Notes under the pieces: generated by a model
What the model saw: the letters and a program-made list of their open reading frames with translations, nothing else
The model's database searches: none
What the model was told of the DNA's origin: nothing
Assembly (NCBI GenBank): GCA_910585635.1
Contig: CAJUFE010000021.1
Coordinates: forward strand, 1 to 52,466
Direction of reading: 5' to 3'
Length of the DNA: 52,466 nucleotides
DNA from: an uncultured Lachnospiraceae bacterium
Lineage (GTDB): Bacteria > Bacillota > Clostridia > Lachnospirales > Lachnospiraceae
Shown: positions 17,639 through 26,301 of the stretch, piece after piece
Layout of the letters: every line of letters begins with the position of its first letter
Position numbering within the stretch: the stretch's first letter is position 1
Translations under genes and position numbers: made by a program

Positions 17639-18664
17639 ATGTACTGCTTCAACAATGACTACAGCGAAGGCGCCCACCCAAGGATCTTAGAGGCCATCAA
17701 GAACGCCAGCTCAGACCAGCACACCGGCTACAGCCTAGACTCCCACACCGAGCACGCAAAAGCCCTGATCAAACAGGCGGTCCACCGTGAGGACGTGGAT
17801 ATCCACATGCTGGTAGGCGGCACCCAGACCAATATGCTGGTGATCAGCGCCGCCCTCCGCCCCCACCAGGCCGTGATCGCCGCCGAGACCGGCCATATCA
17901 ATGTCCACGAGACCGGCGCGGTGGAGTCCACCGGCCACAAGGTCCTGACCCGGCAGGCGGCGGATGGGAAGCTGACCCCGGCCCTGATCCAGACAACCCT
18001 GGATGGACATACCGACGAGCACATGGTCCAGCCCAAGATGGTCTACATCTCCAACACCACGGAGATCGGCACCCAGTATACCTTGGATGAGCTGGAAGCC
18101 CTCTCCCGTTTCTGCAGGCAGAAGGGCCTATATCTGTTCCTGGACGGCGCACGCTTAGGGGCCGCCCTCACCAGCCCGGTCAATGATCTGACATTGGCGG
18201 ATATCGCCCGTCTGGTGGATGTTTTCTACATCGGCGGCACCAAGAACGGCGCACTCTTCGGCGAAGCCCTGGTGATCGCCCACCCGGGCTTAAAGGAAGA
18301 CTTCCGCTTCATGATCAAGCAGAAGGGCGCGATGCTGGCCAAGGGCTTCCTCCTAGGGATCCAGTTCGAGGAGCTGTTCCAGGACGACCTGTTCTTCCAG
18401 ATGGCCGCCTATGCCAACCAGATGGCGGCGATCTTAAAAGAAGCGTTCACCGACTGCGGTTTCCCCTTCTTCTCCGATTCCGCCACTAACCAGCAGTTCC
18501 CGATCCTTCCCAACGATCTGATCGCGAAGCTTCGAGAAAGCTACCAGTTCCAGGATCAGCAGGCCGTAGACGCGGACCACACCGCTGTCCGCTTCGTCAC
18601 CTCCTGGGCCACGAAAGAGGAGGCTGTACGCCGGTTTGCCCAGGACCTGAAAAGACTGGCATAG
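17639..18664 (+). CDS. Low-specificity L-threonine aldolase family (PLP beta-eliminating lyase)
   Basis: 341 residues. The ATG at 17639 is nine bases after AGGAGG; the ATG at 17630 touches that site. Fold-type I PLP enzyme: FNNDYSEGAHPRILEA at the N-terminus, LVGGTQTNMLVISAAL, the PLP-Asp region LYLFLDGARLGAAL and the Schiff-base Lys in YIGGTKNGALFGEALV. Members split threonine or allo-threonine to glycine and acetaldehyde. Length and motifs are normal. It is a single-gene unit, strongly GC-rich, facing the GH28 gene. Confidence 0.9.
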   Translation: MYCFNNDYSEGAHPRILEAIKNASSDQHTGYSLDSHTEHAKALIKQAVHREDVDIHMLVGGTQTNMLVISAALRPHQAVIAAETGHINVHETGAVESTGHKVLTRQAADGKLTPALIQTTLDGHTDEHMVQPKMVYISNTTEIGTQYTLDELEALSRFCRQKGLYLFLDGARLGAALTSPVNDLTLADIARLVDVFYIGGTKNGALFGEALVIAHPGLKEDFRFMIKQKGAMLAKGFLLGIQFEELFQDDLFFQMAAYANQMAAILKEAFTDCGFPFFSDSATNQQFPILPNDLIAKLRESYQFQDQQAVDADHTAVRFVTSWATKEEAVRRFAQDLKRLA

Positions 18665-18682
18665 TGTACCAGACGAAAAAAA

Positions 18683-18737
18683 GGGGGGGCTGTGAAAAGC
18701 CAGGCATTGAAAAACGCCGGCTTTCACAGCCCCTCCC
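18683..18737. terminator. Terminator hairpin between convergent genes
   Basis: GGGGCTGTGAAAAGCC (18686-18701) pairs with the complementary arm at 18719-18733. On the minus strand TTTTTTT follows, making it a good terminator for the GH28 operon; on the plus strand there is no T-run. Confidence 0.8.
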
Positions 18738-18741
18738 TTGA

Positions 18742-18862
18742 TCATGCCCGGCCCATATCCGATCCATGTCCGGTCCATACCCGGTCCATGTCCGGTCCAT
18801 GTCCGATCCATGCCCGATCCATGCCCGGTCCATGTCCGGTCCATGTCCGATCTATGCCTGGT
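18742..18862. repeat. 11-bp tandem repeat, 11 copies, over the 3' end of the GH28 gene
   Basis: Unit CCATGTCCGGT with A/G and T/C variants; ten clear copies from 18753 plus a weaker one at 18742. The GH28 stop codon (18852-18854) lies in the last copy, and the terminator hairpin ends four bases before the first. Because 11 is not a multiple of three, all frames stay open, giving spurious peptides. Confidence 0.92.
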
Positions 18863-20216
18863 AGAACCGGCAGTCGGACACCGACACCTCCTCGACCGGG
18901 GACAGCCCCGGGGCTGCCTCTCCGTCTGCATTATACTCTACAGAATGGACCAGGAACTGATCCAGCAGGCAATGCTCGGCCCGGACATTGCGGATATAGC
19001 CGCCTCTCCCCTTCTGGACCTTCACCTCCAGCCCATAGTCGGTCCCCCAGATCTCGCAGTCGGTCAGGTACACATTTTCCACCCCGCCAGACATCTCACT
19101 GCCCACGGCCATCCCATGCCCGCCACGCATCCGGACCTCGAAGATCCATATGTCCTTCGCCGGGATGCCCAGCCGGTCCCCCTCGGGGTTCTTTCCCGAC
19201 TTTATGGCGACACAGTCATCACCTGTGTTAAAGCTGGTGTCAAAGAGCAGCAGCCAGGAGGACGAATCCGGGTCCCATCCATCTCCGTTATCCACCCCTC
19301 TAGAGACGATCCGGATCCCATGAGTGCTGATATCCTGGCTGTAGAGCAGCTGGATCGTCCAGCAGTGGGGGGCCTCTACCTGCACCCCTGTGATCTCTAC
19401 ATCGCTGCATTGGACCAGACGGATGAAGGAGCCCCGCACCCGCCTTCCGGCGATCCCATCGGAAACGTACTGGGGATACCGCACCGGATCGGCAAAGCGC
19501 TCCCGCATGGCGGTCCCCAGCTCATCCCCGCCGCCCCGTATGGTCCCCTTCCCGCATATCCGGACATCTCTGCAGGTGATGGCCGAACGGTCCTCCTGGA
19601 TGATATGCCCCGCATTGAGCAGGCCGCGATAATTATCCATCTCCCAGCCCTCATACCGGGACCGCACCAGCCCATTCCCCACCTCCGTCAGATAGTCCTC
19701 CGGGCATGAGGACCCCTGGAGCACGCCATCGACCTGCAGGGTGACCCCGCTCTTTAAGTCCAGCGCGCCGGACAGGACGACCGCACCCTCCGGGATCAGG
19801 ACTGTATCCCCGGGCCGTGCATCCCAGATCGCCCGCTGGAGGGCCTCTGTGCTCATGCGTCCTCCCGTCCCGTCTGCTGCATAAGGCGCTCCCGTCACAT
19901 CCAGGATCCGCCCTTCCTCTTTGGTGTGGACTGTGATCGTATACTGCCGGGAGGGCTGGTACTCAGCCCGGATCGTAAAATGGTAGTCCCGGTCTGGCAA
20001 AAGCCCCTCCACCACGAGATGATGCTTTTGTGCCTCCACCACCGTGATGACCTGTCCGTCCTTTATGACCACAGTCCCCCATCCCTTATCCCGCCACTCC
20101 GGTACATAGAACACCAGCACCACCCCATGGGAGGAGACTGTCCCTGGCGCACAGAACAGTCCTGTCCCTAAGCTCCGCTCTCCGAAGAGCGCCTCCTGTA
20201 TCCGTTCTCTCTGCAT
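18852..20216 (-). CDS. Glycoside hydrolase family 28 (polygalacturonase-like)
   Basis: 454 residues. An N-terminal fibronectin-like region of about 100 residues precedes the right-handed beta-helix. GH28 active-site motifs are present: GDGWDPDSSSW (the NxD block), TGDDCVAIKSG (two Asp), GGHGMAVGSE (His) and KGRGGYIRN (the basic motif). The family hydrolyses galacturonic-acid or rhamnogalacturonan links. There is no signal peptide, so it should act in the cytoplasm on imported oligosaccharides. It starts four bases after the GH115 stop and is last in the importer operon. Confidence 0.9.
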   Translation of the reverse strand: MQRERIQEALFGERSLGTGLFCAPGTVSSHGVVLVFYVPEWRDKGWGTVVIKDGQVITVVEAQKHHLVVEGLLPDRDYHFTIRAEYQPSRQYTITVHTKEEGRILDVTGAPYAADGTGGRMSTEALQRAIWDARPGDTVLIPEGAVVLSGALDLKSGVTLQVDGVLQGSSCPEDYLTEVGNGLVRSRYEGWEMDNYRGLLNAGHIIQEDRSAITCRDVRICGKGTIRGGGDELGTAMRERFADPVRYPQYVSDGIAGRRVRGSFIRLVQCSDVEITGVQVEAPHCWTIQLLYSQDISTHGIRIVSRGVDNGDGWDPDSSSWLLLFDTSFNTGDDCVAIKSGKNPEGDRLGIPAKDIWIFEVRMRGGHGMAVGSEMSGGVENVYLTDCEIWGTDYGLEVKVQKGRGGYIRNVRAEHCLLDQFLVHSVEYNADGEAAPGLSPVEEVSVSDCRFYQA

Positions 20217-20220
20217 CCTC

Positions 20221-22443
20221 TCACCCCCACCGCTCTTCCATCAGCCCGAAGATCTCCTCATCTCCCATATGGTTATCCATGTTCAAGATCAGCATGACCC
20301 TCCGGTCCTCCTCTGGGTCGGCAAATGTCCTCTGCCACTGGTAAAAATGGGGACCGTCCTCCAGATTTCGGATAAAGCCCATCAGGCTCTTGAGCAGCCA
20401 GGCCGTCTGCTTGATATCGGTCAGGCATTCATTGGCATAAAAACCGCGCCATTTCCCGTGCTCCCGGCTCCGCAGGGCGAGATTGGCCGCCAGATATCCC
20501 TCCCGGCCCTTTCCCGCCAGATAAAAGCCTCTCTGGCAGTCTCCTTCCATCGCCCGTTCAAGCCCTTCCATGGCAAAACAGGCGCCGGCGTAACAATGGG
20601 CATAGATCCTAGCCTGGAGCAAAAGGGAGTCCTCGAACAGTACCCTCTCGTCCCCCTCCAGCTCCATAGCGGTCCGCTCACACTGCTCCAAAAAGGGACC
20701 AGCCCCCTCTAAGCCCTTCCAGCAGAGGGCCTTGTACCAGCGGATCTGTCCTTCCAGCGTATCCGCCTCCGTGGCCCATCTAAGCCCCTTTGCCGCCTGG
20801 GTCCTGTCCCGCATGTACTGGGAGACGATGATCCGGCATACATGGTTGGCAAACTGCTCCCCCGCATGGCTGTCCTCGTAAGGCCCGTAGGCAAGGGCCG
20901 CCCGGAAATAGCCGCGGAAGCAGGCGGCGACCGCCTGGCGGCGGCCTTCCGGCCGGGGCTCCCCTTGACCAGCAACAGGCTCACATTGTCCAGCAACAGA
21001 CACACCTTGACCGGCAGCAAGCTCCCCTTGACCAGCAACAATCTCACCTTGACCGGCAGCAGGTGCGGCCTCTCTCGTCAGTGTCGGAGCGATACACCGG
21101 TCACACTTGGATGCAGACCCTCCATCCGCCGGCAGACTATCGTAATAACGACGGATATACCCCGCCAGATGGCCCTCGATATCCACATCCCCTGTCCTCC
21201 ACAGCTCTGCCAGGAAGTCCAGATAATAGACATGGGGCTTGATATTGGAGCAGTTCACCAGCCAGTAGTCCCCCATCCCCCGTTCCAGCACCTTTAACAG
21301 CTCTCCCCGGACAAACTCCGGGGCATTGGGGAGCATGGTGATGTGGTTGGCGGCCTGGAGGTCGTAGAAGGATACATGGTAGTAGATCCCGTGCCGGCCC
21401 GGATGCCCCGCCTCCGGCATCGCCGGTATCCTGGGGTCGTGGTCCCCCTGCCGTCTGGTCACCATCTTCCCGAACCCATTATCCGCCCAGATGTGGATCA
21501 CATCCTCCGGCAGCTTTAGGAAGCCCTCCTGGTACAGCTCCATGGTCTCCCCATACAGGTTCGTGCAGCAGACCGCCTCTGGGTCCGCTCTTTTTACCAG
21601 GTCATACTGCTGGCGGATCAGCCTGCCGATCAGCTCGCCCCTGGCCGCCGGTGTGTCGTAGCTGGGGTCATCCTCCCAGAAGGGTACGTCCCCCTGGCCC
21701 CGAAACCCGATATTCCAGACCACCTTCTGCCCCTGCTGTTCCCGGACGGCCTCCTCCCACAGCTTTTGGTAACGGTCGCTGTAGCGGTCGTAGGAGGGGA
21801 CAAGGTCCGGATAGGCCCTGGCGAACATCTCCGCTCCCAAAGGCTCCGCATGGTGATGGGTCAGGTACAGGCCCCGGCTAAAGACTAGCTGACGGTTTTT
21901 CCGGGCGTTCTTATCCGTGCCGGGGATCACCATGTTCCCGCCGCAGCGCAGAAGGGCCTCCAGCGCCATCTCCCAGGGACCCTCCGCCCTCCGCTCCACC
22001 TTCCAGGTGTGCAAAAGGACCTCGTCATTGATGAACCAGCCCCGGAGTCGGACCGAAAAAGGGGCTGACTGCTGCCTGTAAGCCCGGTCCACCTCCCGAA
22101 AAGGCTTCTGGCAGATCCTCTGGTCGTTCCAGAACCAGAAGTCCTGGACCCCTAAGAGCTCCCGGCTGATATGATAGAGCCCATAGACCGCCCCCAGGTC
22201 GTCCGCTGCCTCACAGACCAGCTCCTCCCCCTCCACAAAGATCCGAAAGCACTCCTTTGCCAGATCCCCCAGCCGTACACGGATCCCGGCACAGATCCCC
22301 TCCTCTCCCTTCTCCTTTCCCTCCGCTGTAGTCATAAAACAGCACTTCCGAAGATCCCTTGCCAGATCAGCCGCTGCGGATAAGACCGGCAGCGGCTGAT
22401 CGGAGGCGAGGATCCTGGTATCTGAAAATAGCTTGATATCCAT
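20221..22443 (-). CDS. Glycoside hydrolase family 115 (alpha-glucuronidase-like)
   Basis: About 740 residues. GAVYGLYHISRELLGVQDFW, FSVRLRGWFINDEVLLHTW, HHHAEPLGAEMFARAYP, VVWNIGFRGQGDVPFW and GIYYHVSFYDLQ match GH115, whose members remove (4-O-methyl-)glucuronic acid from xylan or related glycans. No signal peptide, so probably intracellular. Around residues 460-500 there is an insertion of five 7-residue repeats (VAGQGEL type). ATG at 22443 follows AGAGG by nine bases; an ATG three codons earlier is possible. With GH28 it suggests a cargo containing uronic acids. Confidence 0.83.
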   Translation of the reverse strand: MDIKLFSDTRILASDQPLPVLSAAADLARDLRKCCFMTTAEGKEKGEEGICAGIRVRLGDLAKECFRIFVEGEELVCEAADDLGAVYGLYHISRELLGVQDFWFWNDQRICQKPFREVDRAYRQQSAPFSVRLRGWFINDEVLLHTWKVERRAEGPWEMALEALLRCGGNMVIPGTDKNARKNRQLVFSRGLYLTHHHAEPLGAEMFARAYPDLVPSYDRYSDRYQKLWEEAVREQQGQKVVWNIGFRGQGDVPFWEDDPSYDTPAARGELIGRLIRQQYDLVKRADPEAVCCTNLYGETMELYQEGFLKLPEDVIHIWADNGFGKMVTRRQGDHDPRIPAMPEAGHPGRHGIYYHVSFYDLQAANHITMLPNAPEFVRGELLKVLERGMGDYWLVNCSNIKPHVYYLDFLAELWRTGDVDIEGHLAGYIRRYYDSLPADGGSASKCDRCIAPTLTREAAPAAGQGEIVAGQGELAAGQGVSVAGQCEPVAGQGEPRPEGRRQAVAACFRGYFRAALAYGPYEDSHAGEQFANHVCRIIVSQYMRDRTQAAKGLRWATEADTLEGQIRWYKALCWKGLEGAGPFLEQCERTAMELEGDERVLFEDSLLLQARIYAHCYAGACFAMEGLERAMEGDCQRGFYLAGKGREGYLAANLALRSREHGKWRGFYANECLTDIKQTAWLLKSLMGFIRNLEDGPHFYQWQRTFADPEEDRRVMLILNMDNHMGDEEIFGLMEERWG
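20957..21062. repeat. 21-bp in-frame tandem repeat inside the GH115 gene, about 5 copies
   Basis: On the plus strand the unit is near CTTGACCAGCAACAGGCTCAC; on the coding strand it gives 7-residue units such as AAGQGEI, VAGQGEL and VAGQCEP. Confidence 0.85.
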
Positions 22444-22452
22444 CTTCTCCAT

Positions 22453-22704
22453 CCTCTTTTATATGCTATGTTTCGTATCCCTGTCTTTTGCAGGTCTTTT
22501 ATGTTTCTTTCCTTGCTTTACCTTTCACACCCATACCGGTGGGGACGGACCTCCTGGCCAGCCTGTGAGGATCACTTTTTTCTAGCCTGTGAAGATTGCT
22601 TTTTAGTTCTTGATCTTATTGCTACTTTTATATCTACTCTACGCAAAGCCACAGGCCTGTTTTATGTCCACACATCTCCTGTTCCGTCCTGGCGCCCCGG
22701 CCTT
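22453..22704. other. Spacer between GH115 and the MalG-like permease
   Basis: About 250 bases without a gene. T-rich on the plus strand. It holds a motif at 22541-22570 that recurs at 51749-51780 (minus strand TCACAGG..GGCCAG..GGTCC.) and two further partial TCACAGGCT matches. No promoter or terminator is clear. Confidence 0.4.
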
Positions 22705-23550
22705 TTACCCCTTGATCCCGTCCATGGCGATCCCGTTGACCAGGTACTTCTGGAAGATGATGAAGAATATGATCACCGGGAGCAACGAGATCACCGACAT
22801 GGCGAACAGTCCGCCATAGTTATTGTAGGAGTTGGGATCTAAGTACATGTTCAAGGCCAGGGAGATGGTGAACTTCTTCGTGGTGCTCATGAAGATCAGG
22901 GGCTGGAAGAAGTCCTGCCAGATCCAGTAGAAGGCAAAGATCGACGCGGTGACCAGGGCCGGCTTCACCACCGGCACCAGCACCCGAAATAAGATCCCCG
23001 CTTTCCCGCAGCCGTCGATCATGGCCGCCTCATCCAGCTCCTTGGGGATCCCCCGGAAGAACTGGACCATCAGGAAGATGAAGAAGGCGCCGCCGAAGAA
23101 CCAGGGGAGGATCAGGGCGATCCGGGTGTCGATCAGTCCCAGCTTCTTTAAGATGATGTACTGGGGCACCACCATGACCTGGGGCGGGATCATCATGGTC
23201 ATCATGACGCAGCCGAACAAAAAGTCTGAGCCCCAGAACTTGATCCTGGTAAAGGCGTAGGCCGCCAGCAGGGAGATCATCACACAGCCTGCCGTCCCCA
23301 CCACGGTCACCACCACGGTGTTCACGAAGAAGGTCCCGAAGGACACGCCGCCCACACCTTCTAAGCCGCTGCGGTAATTGGTCACCGCGTCCCAGACCTT
23401 GGGGATCAGGGAGTAGGCGTCCTGGAACATGGTATCATTGCTCTTAAAGGAGCTGGCCAGCAGCCATAACAGGGGATAGATCATCAGAAAGCCTAGTGCG
23501 CAGGCTCCTGTATGGAAGGTTATGGCTTGGATCTGCTTTTTTCTCTTCAT
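22705..23550 (-). CDS. Carbohydrate ABC transporter permease (MalG type)
   Basis: About 281 residues, six membrane segments, with the EAA loop RGIPKELDEAAMIDGCGK that docks the ATPase. MalG-type inner-membrane subunit of a CUT1 sugar importer. It starts shortly after the stop of the MalF-type gene. The first frame codon is a GTG at 23559; the ATG at 23550 is equally plausible. No ATPase gene is in the operon, so a shared MsmX-like ATPase elsewhere must energise it, as is usual in Firmicutes. Confidence 0.92.
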   Translation of the reverse strand: MKRKKQIQAITFHTGACALGFLMIYPLLWLLASSFKSNDTMFQDAYSLIPKVWDAVTNYRSGLEGVGGVSFGTFFVNTVVVTVVGTAGCVMISLLAAYAFTRIKFWGSDFLFGCVMMTMMIPPQVMVVPQYIILKKLGLIDTRIALILPWFFGGAFFIFLMVQFFRGIPKELDEAAMIDGCGKAGILFRVLVPVVKPALVTASIFAFYWIWQDFFQPLIFMSTTKKFTISLALNMYLDPNSYNNYGGLFAMSVISLLPVIIFFIIFQKYLVNGIAMDGIKG

Positions 23551-23560
23551 ATCCTCCACC

Positions 23561-24463
23561 TCAGCTTTCGTAATGGACCCAGTTGTTCTGTGTCTTGAAC
23601 AAGATCACGGTGAACACGGCGATGATCGCCACCAGCACCCAGGCCAGCGCACAGCTGTAGCCCATGTCAAAGTAGGTAAATGCCCGCCGGTACAGGTAGA
23701 GCACGTAGGAAAGGGTGCTGTCTAAGGGGCCGCCGTCCGTGATGACATAGCTTTCCGTGAATACCCTGAAGCCATTGATGATCTGCAGGATCAGGTTAAA
23801 GAAGATCGTGGGGGTCAGCATGGGCAGGGTGATCTTGGTGAAGATCTGCCAGGGCTTCCCGCCGTCCACCATAGCTGATTCATACAGCGAATAGGGGATC
23901 TGCTTTAAGGCCGACAGGAAGATCAGCATGGAGGAGCCGAACTGCCATACCCCCATGATCACGATGACCAGCAGGGCGGTCTTGGGGTTCCCTAAGAGGG
24001 ACATCTTCTGCTGGATCCCAAAGAGCTCCAGAAGGGACATCACCACGCCCTTGTTGCCGAAGAGCTGCTTCCAGACGATGGACACCGCGATGCTGCCGCC
24101 AATGATCGAGGGTACGTAGTACAAGGTCCGGTAAAGCCCCAGTCCCTTATGCTCCTGGTTCAGCAGCATGGCCACGAACAGGGCAAAGGCCAGACGTAAG
24201 GGGACCAGAAAGAGCACGTAGGTAAAGGTGACCTTTAGAGCCTGCAGGAAGGTATCATCCTGGGTAAAGATCCGCTTATAGTTGCTGAGCCCGATGATGG
24301 ACGGGACGTTCAGCAGGTTGAAATCCGTGAAGGAGTAGTAGATCGAGATCGCCGCAGGCACCAGCCACATCAGCATGAACCCGAAGATCCACGGTGATAG
24401 GAATAGATAGCCTGCGATATTATCTTTTCTTTTATAATGATGCTTTTTTGTTTTCGCTGTCAT
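23561..24463 (-). CDS. Carbohydrate ABC transporter permease (MalF/UgpA type)
   Basis: About 300 residues, six membrane segments, with GYLFLSPWIFGFMLMWLVP at the N-terminus and the EAA loop KQIPYSLYESAMVDGGKP. Partner of the MalG-type subunit. ATG at 24463 is chosen because GGGGAAGA lies eight bases upstream; a longer frame reaches 24502. It follows the binding-protein gene after a 175-base gap holding a stem-loop. Confidence 0.92.
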   Translation of the reverse strand: MTAKTKKHHYKRKDNIAGYLFLSPWIFGFMLMWLVPAAISIYYSFTDFNLLNVPSIIGLSNYKRIFTQDDTFLQALKVTFTYVLFLVPLRLAFALFVAMLLNQEHKGLGLYRTLYYVPSIIGGSIAVSIVWKQLFGNKGVVMSLLELFGIQQKMSLLGNPKTALLVIVIMGVWQFGSSMLIFLSALKQIPYSLYESAMVDGGKPWQIFTKITLPMLTPTIFFNLILQIINGFRVFTESYVITDGGPLDSTLSYVLYLYRRAFTYFDMGYSCALAWVLVAIIAVFTVILFKTQNNWVHYES

Positions 24464-24549
24464 ATCAGATATCTTCCCCCTTTTACGATGAAAGTCTGCC
24501 ATATGCTATTTACCATAAAGTCCCTCTGCCGGGTGCATGGAGGTTTAAT

Positions 24550-24578
24550 GATGCGCCCCCAGATTTTGGGAGCGCATC
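24550..24578. other. Intercistronic stem-loop between binding-protein and permease genes
   Basis: GATGCGCCCCCA (24550-24561) pairs with TGGGAGCGCATC (24567-24578) except for one position, with a five-base loop. No T-run follows on the minus strand. Such hairpins commonly protect the binding-protein transcript so that it is made in excess over the permeases. Confidence 0.7.
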
Positions 24579-24638
24579 CTGTTTTTCTCTGCGATCCATC
24601 CCGCCCATCCGGCAGCGGATCGTCATCTATCGCAATGG

Positions 24639-26054
24639 TCAGCCATTGTTCCTAGATAAGATCTCATCTGCCTTCTTCCTGAAGGAAGCCGCCGCCTCCT
24701 CCGGGCTCATCTGCTCATAGAAGGCCGCGTTGCAGGCATCCGCGAAGGCCTTGTTCACCTCGGACATGCCGGTGGGGTCCGGAGCCGGGGTCTCGCCGGC
24801 CATCTTAGCCGCCAGATCCACATAGGCGAACATATCCTCCTGCTGGGACGCCATCTTGCCGGAGCCGGTCAGATAGTCTCTGGCGATGGAGGAAGAGGGC
24901 GTGCCTCTCTCGGCCATCATGATATCATTAGCAGTCTCGGAATTTAAGAACCAGTTGATGAACTCTGCCGCTTCCTTCTTATGCGGGGAGGTTTCCGCGA
25001 TCGACAGGAACATACCCGGCTTCATCCACAGGCCCTTCTGGTCCTCCGCGCCGATAGTAGGCGGAGTAGCCATCTTGATCTTGTCATTTGCCGCCGACAC
25101 CAGGGTGGAATAATTGTTCCAGTTCTGGGTAAAGGCCCCGTCGCCGGTGACCACCGGTCCAGCCTCCAGGCCAAGGGTCTGGATCTGGGCCATCTCGTCC
25201 GGCGTGGGGACTAAGTCCTTATCCATGGCCTCCTTGAACATCTGGATAAAATCAGCCATCAGCTTATCGTCCTGATAGCCGATCGACTTCTGATCGTCGC
25301 TGAAAAGCTTATCCCCATGCTGGCGCACCCAATAATTGAACAGGTTGGTGTCGATGGCAGGATCGATCACCGCCGCATCCGCTACGCCGGCATCCTTTAG
25401 CTGCTGGCACATGGCGGTGAAGTCCTCCCAGGTCCAGCCCTCCTTCGGCGCCTCCAGACTAGCCTTTGCCAGCACCTCGGGGTTATAAGGGAAGGTCATC
25501 AACGAGGTGGAGAGCACCAGGCCGGCCATCTTCCCGTTGACCTTCGCACTGTTCAGGAGCGCCTCGTCGATCCCGGATACGTCGATGGTGCCGTCATCCA
25601 TATACCCCTGCAGGTCCGCCAGGGAGTTATTCTTTGCATAGGTGGAGATGTAGAGGTAATCCATCTGCACGATATCCGGCATGGAACCGGAGGCCGCCTC
25701 TGTGGACAATTTATCAAAATATCCGTCCCAGCCGGCCGGCACCGCCTCGAAGGTGATCTCCGGATGCTCCGCCGTGTAGGCGTCTAAGATCTTCTGGGTG
25801 TAGTCGTGCCGGGACTGGGATCCCCACCAGGTGAACTTCAGCGTGATCTTCTCCCCAGCTGCTGCGGCACTCTCTCCTCCTGCTGCCGCTGCCGTGGTGC
25901 TCTCCCCGCCGCCTGCCTGGGCTGCCGTGGTGGCATCTGCCCCGCCGCCTGCCGCTGTGGTGTCCGTGGAGCTGCCGCCGCCCCCGCCGCAGCCTGCCAG
26001 TGAAGATACCGCCATCCCCATAGAGAGGAGGAGCGCTAATGTTTTCTTTTTCAT
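24639..26054 (-). CDS. Sugar ABC transporter substrate-binding lipoprotein
   Basis: 471 residues. Lipoprotein signal: MKKKTLALLLSMGMAVSSLA followed by the lipobox Cys (LAGC), then a Gly/Ala/Thr-rich linker to about residue 70. The mature part has the family 1 binding-protein fold (ITLKFTWWGSQSRHDYTQK, MPDIVQMDYLYIS, WTWEDFTAMCQQLKDAG). It captures oligosaccharide at the cell surface for the two permeases. ATG at 26054 follows GGGGAAA. First gene of the importer/GH operon. Confidence 0.93.
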   Translation of the reverse strand: MKKKTLALLLSMGMAVSSLAGCGGGGGSSTDTTAAGGGADATTAAQAGGGESTTAAAAGGESAAAAGEKITLKFTWWGSQSRHDYTQKILDAYTAEHPEITFEAVPAGWDGYFDKLSTEAASGSMPDIVQMDYLYISTYAKNNSLADLQGYMDDGTIDVSGIDEALLNSAKVNGKMAGLVLSTSLMTFPYNPEVLAKASLEAPKEGWTWEDFTAMCQQLKDAGVADAAVIDPAIDTNLFNYWVRQHGDKLFSDDQKSIGYQDDKLMADFIQMFKEAMDKDLVPTPDEMAQIQTLGLEAGPVVTGDGAFTQNWNNYSTLVSAANDKIKMATPPTIGAEDQKGLWMKPGMFLSIAETSPHKKEAAEFINWFLNSETANDIMMAERGTPSSSIARDYLTGSGKMASQQEDMFAYVDLAAKMAGETPAPDPTGMSEVNKAFADACNAAFYEQMSPEEAAASFRKKADEILSRNNG

Positions 26055-26108
26055 GATAATTTCCCCTTTCTTGTGAAAATGTCCATCACTTATGTCTTTC
26101 TGTGATGT

Positions 26109-26137
26109 ATTTTAGCAAGATCGGCCGATCCTGAAAA
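26109..26137 (-). promoter_or_regulatory. Promoter of the importer operon, with a palindrome between its boxes
   Basis: Minus-strand TTTTCA (26132-26137), 17 bases, TAAAAT (26109-26114). The spacer holds the perfect 12-base palindrome GATCGGCCGATC (26119-26130), a likely operator. The -35 box is weak, consistent with a need for an activator such as the neighbouring YesN-like regulator. Confidence 0.6.
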
Positions 26138-26161
26138 TGGAATTATCCGAAAGAGGACTTG

Positions 26162-26200
26162 AAAAAAACCGACATTTTCCCGCGGGGAGATGTCGGTTTT
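26162..26200 (-). terminator. Terminator of the DeoR-YesM-YesN unit
   Basis: Minus-strand stem AAACCGACAT / ATGTCGGTTT with a GC-rich loop, followed by a T-run. It separates the regulatory unit from the importer operon. Confidence 0.85.
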
Positions 26201-26301
26201 GTACGGCAGACTTTGTGACGGAGCGGTCTGGAGACGGACGGGGGACTTTTGGGCCAAAGGGTCCGCGGAAATCTTTTCATACTTAGCTGGCGAAAAAAAG
26301 A

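Noticed and set aside
18742..18862. Possible CRISPR array
   Set aside because: Units are 11 bp with no spacers; the other arrays (16, 27, 39 and 42 bp) are also spacer-free and no cas genes are present.
18434..18931. Open frames reading MDRTWTGHG-type peptides across the 11-bp repeat
   Set aside because: They arise because an 11-bp unit without stops keeps every frame open; they overlap the real ends of the aldolase and GH28 genes and have no ribosome site.
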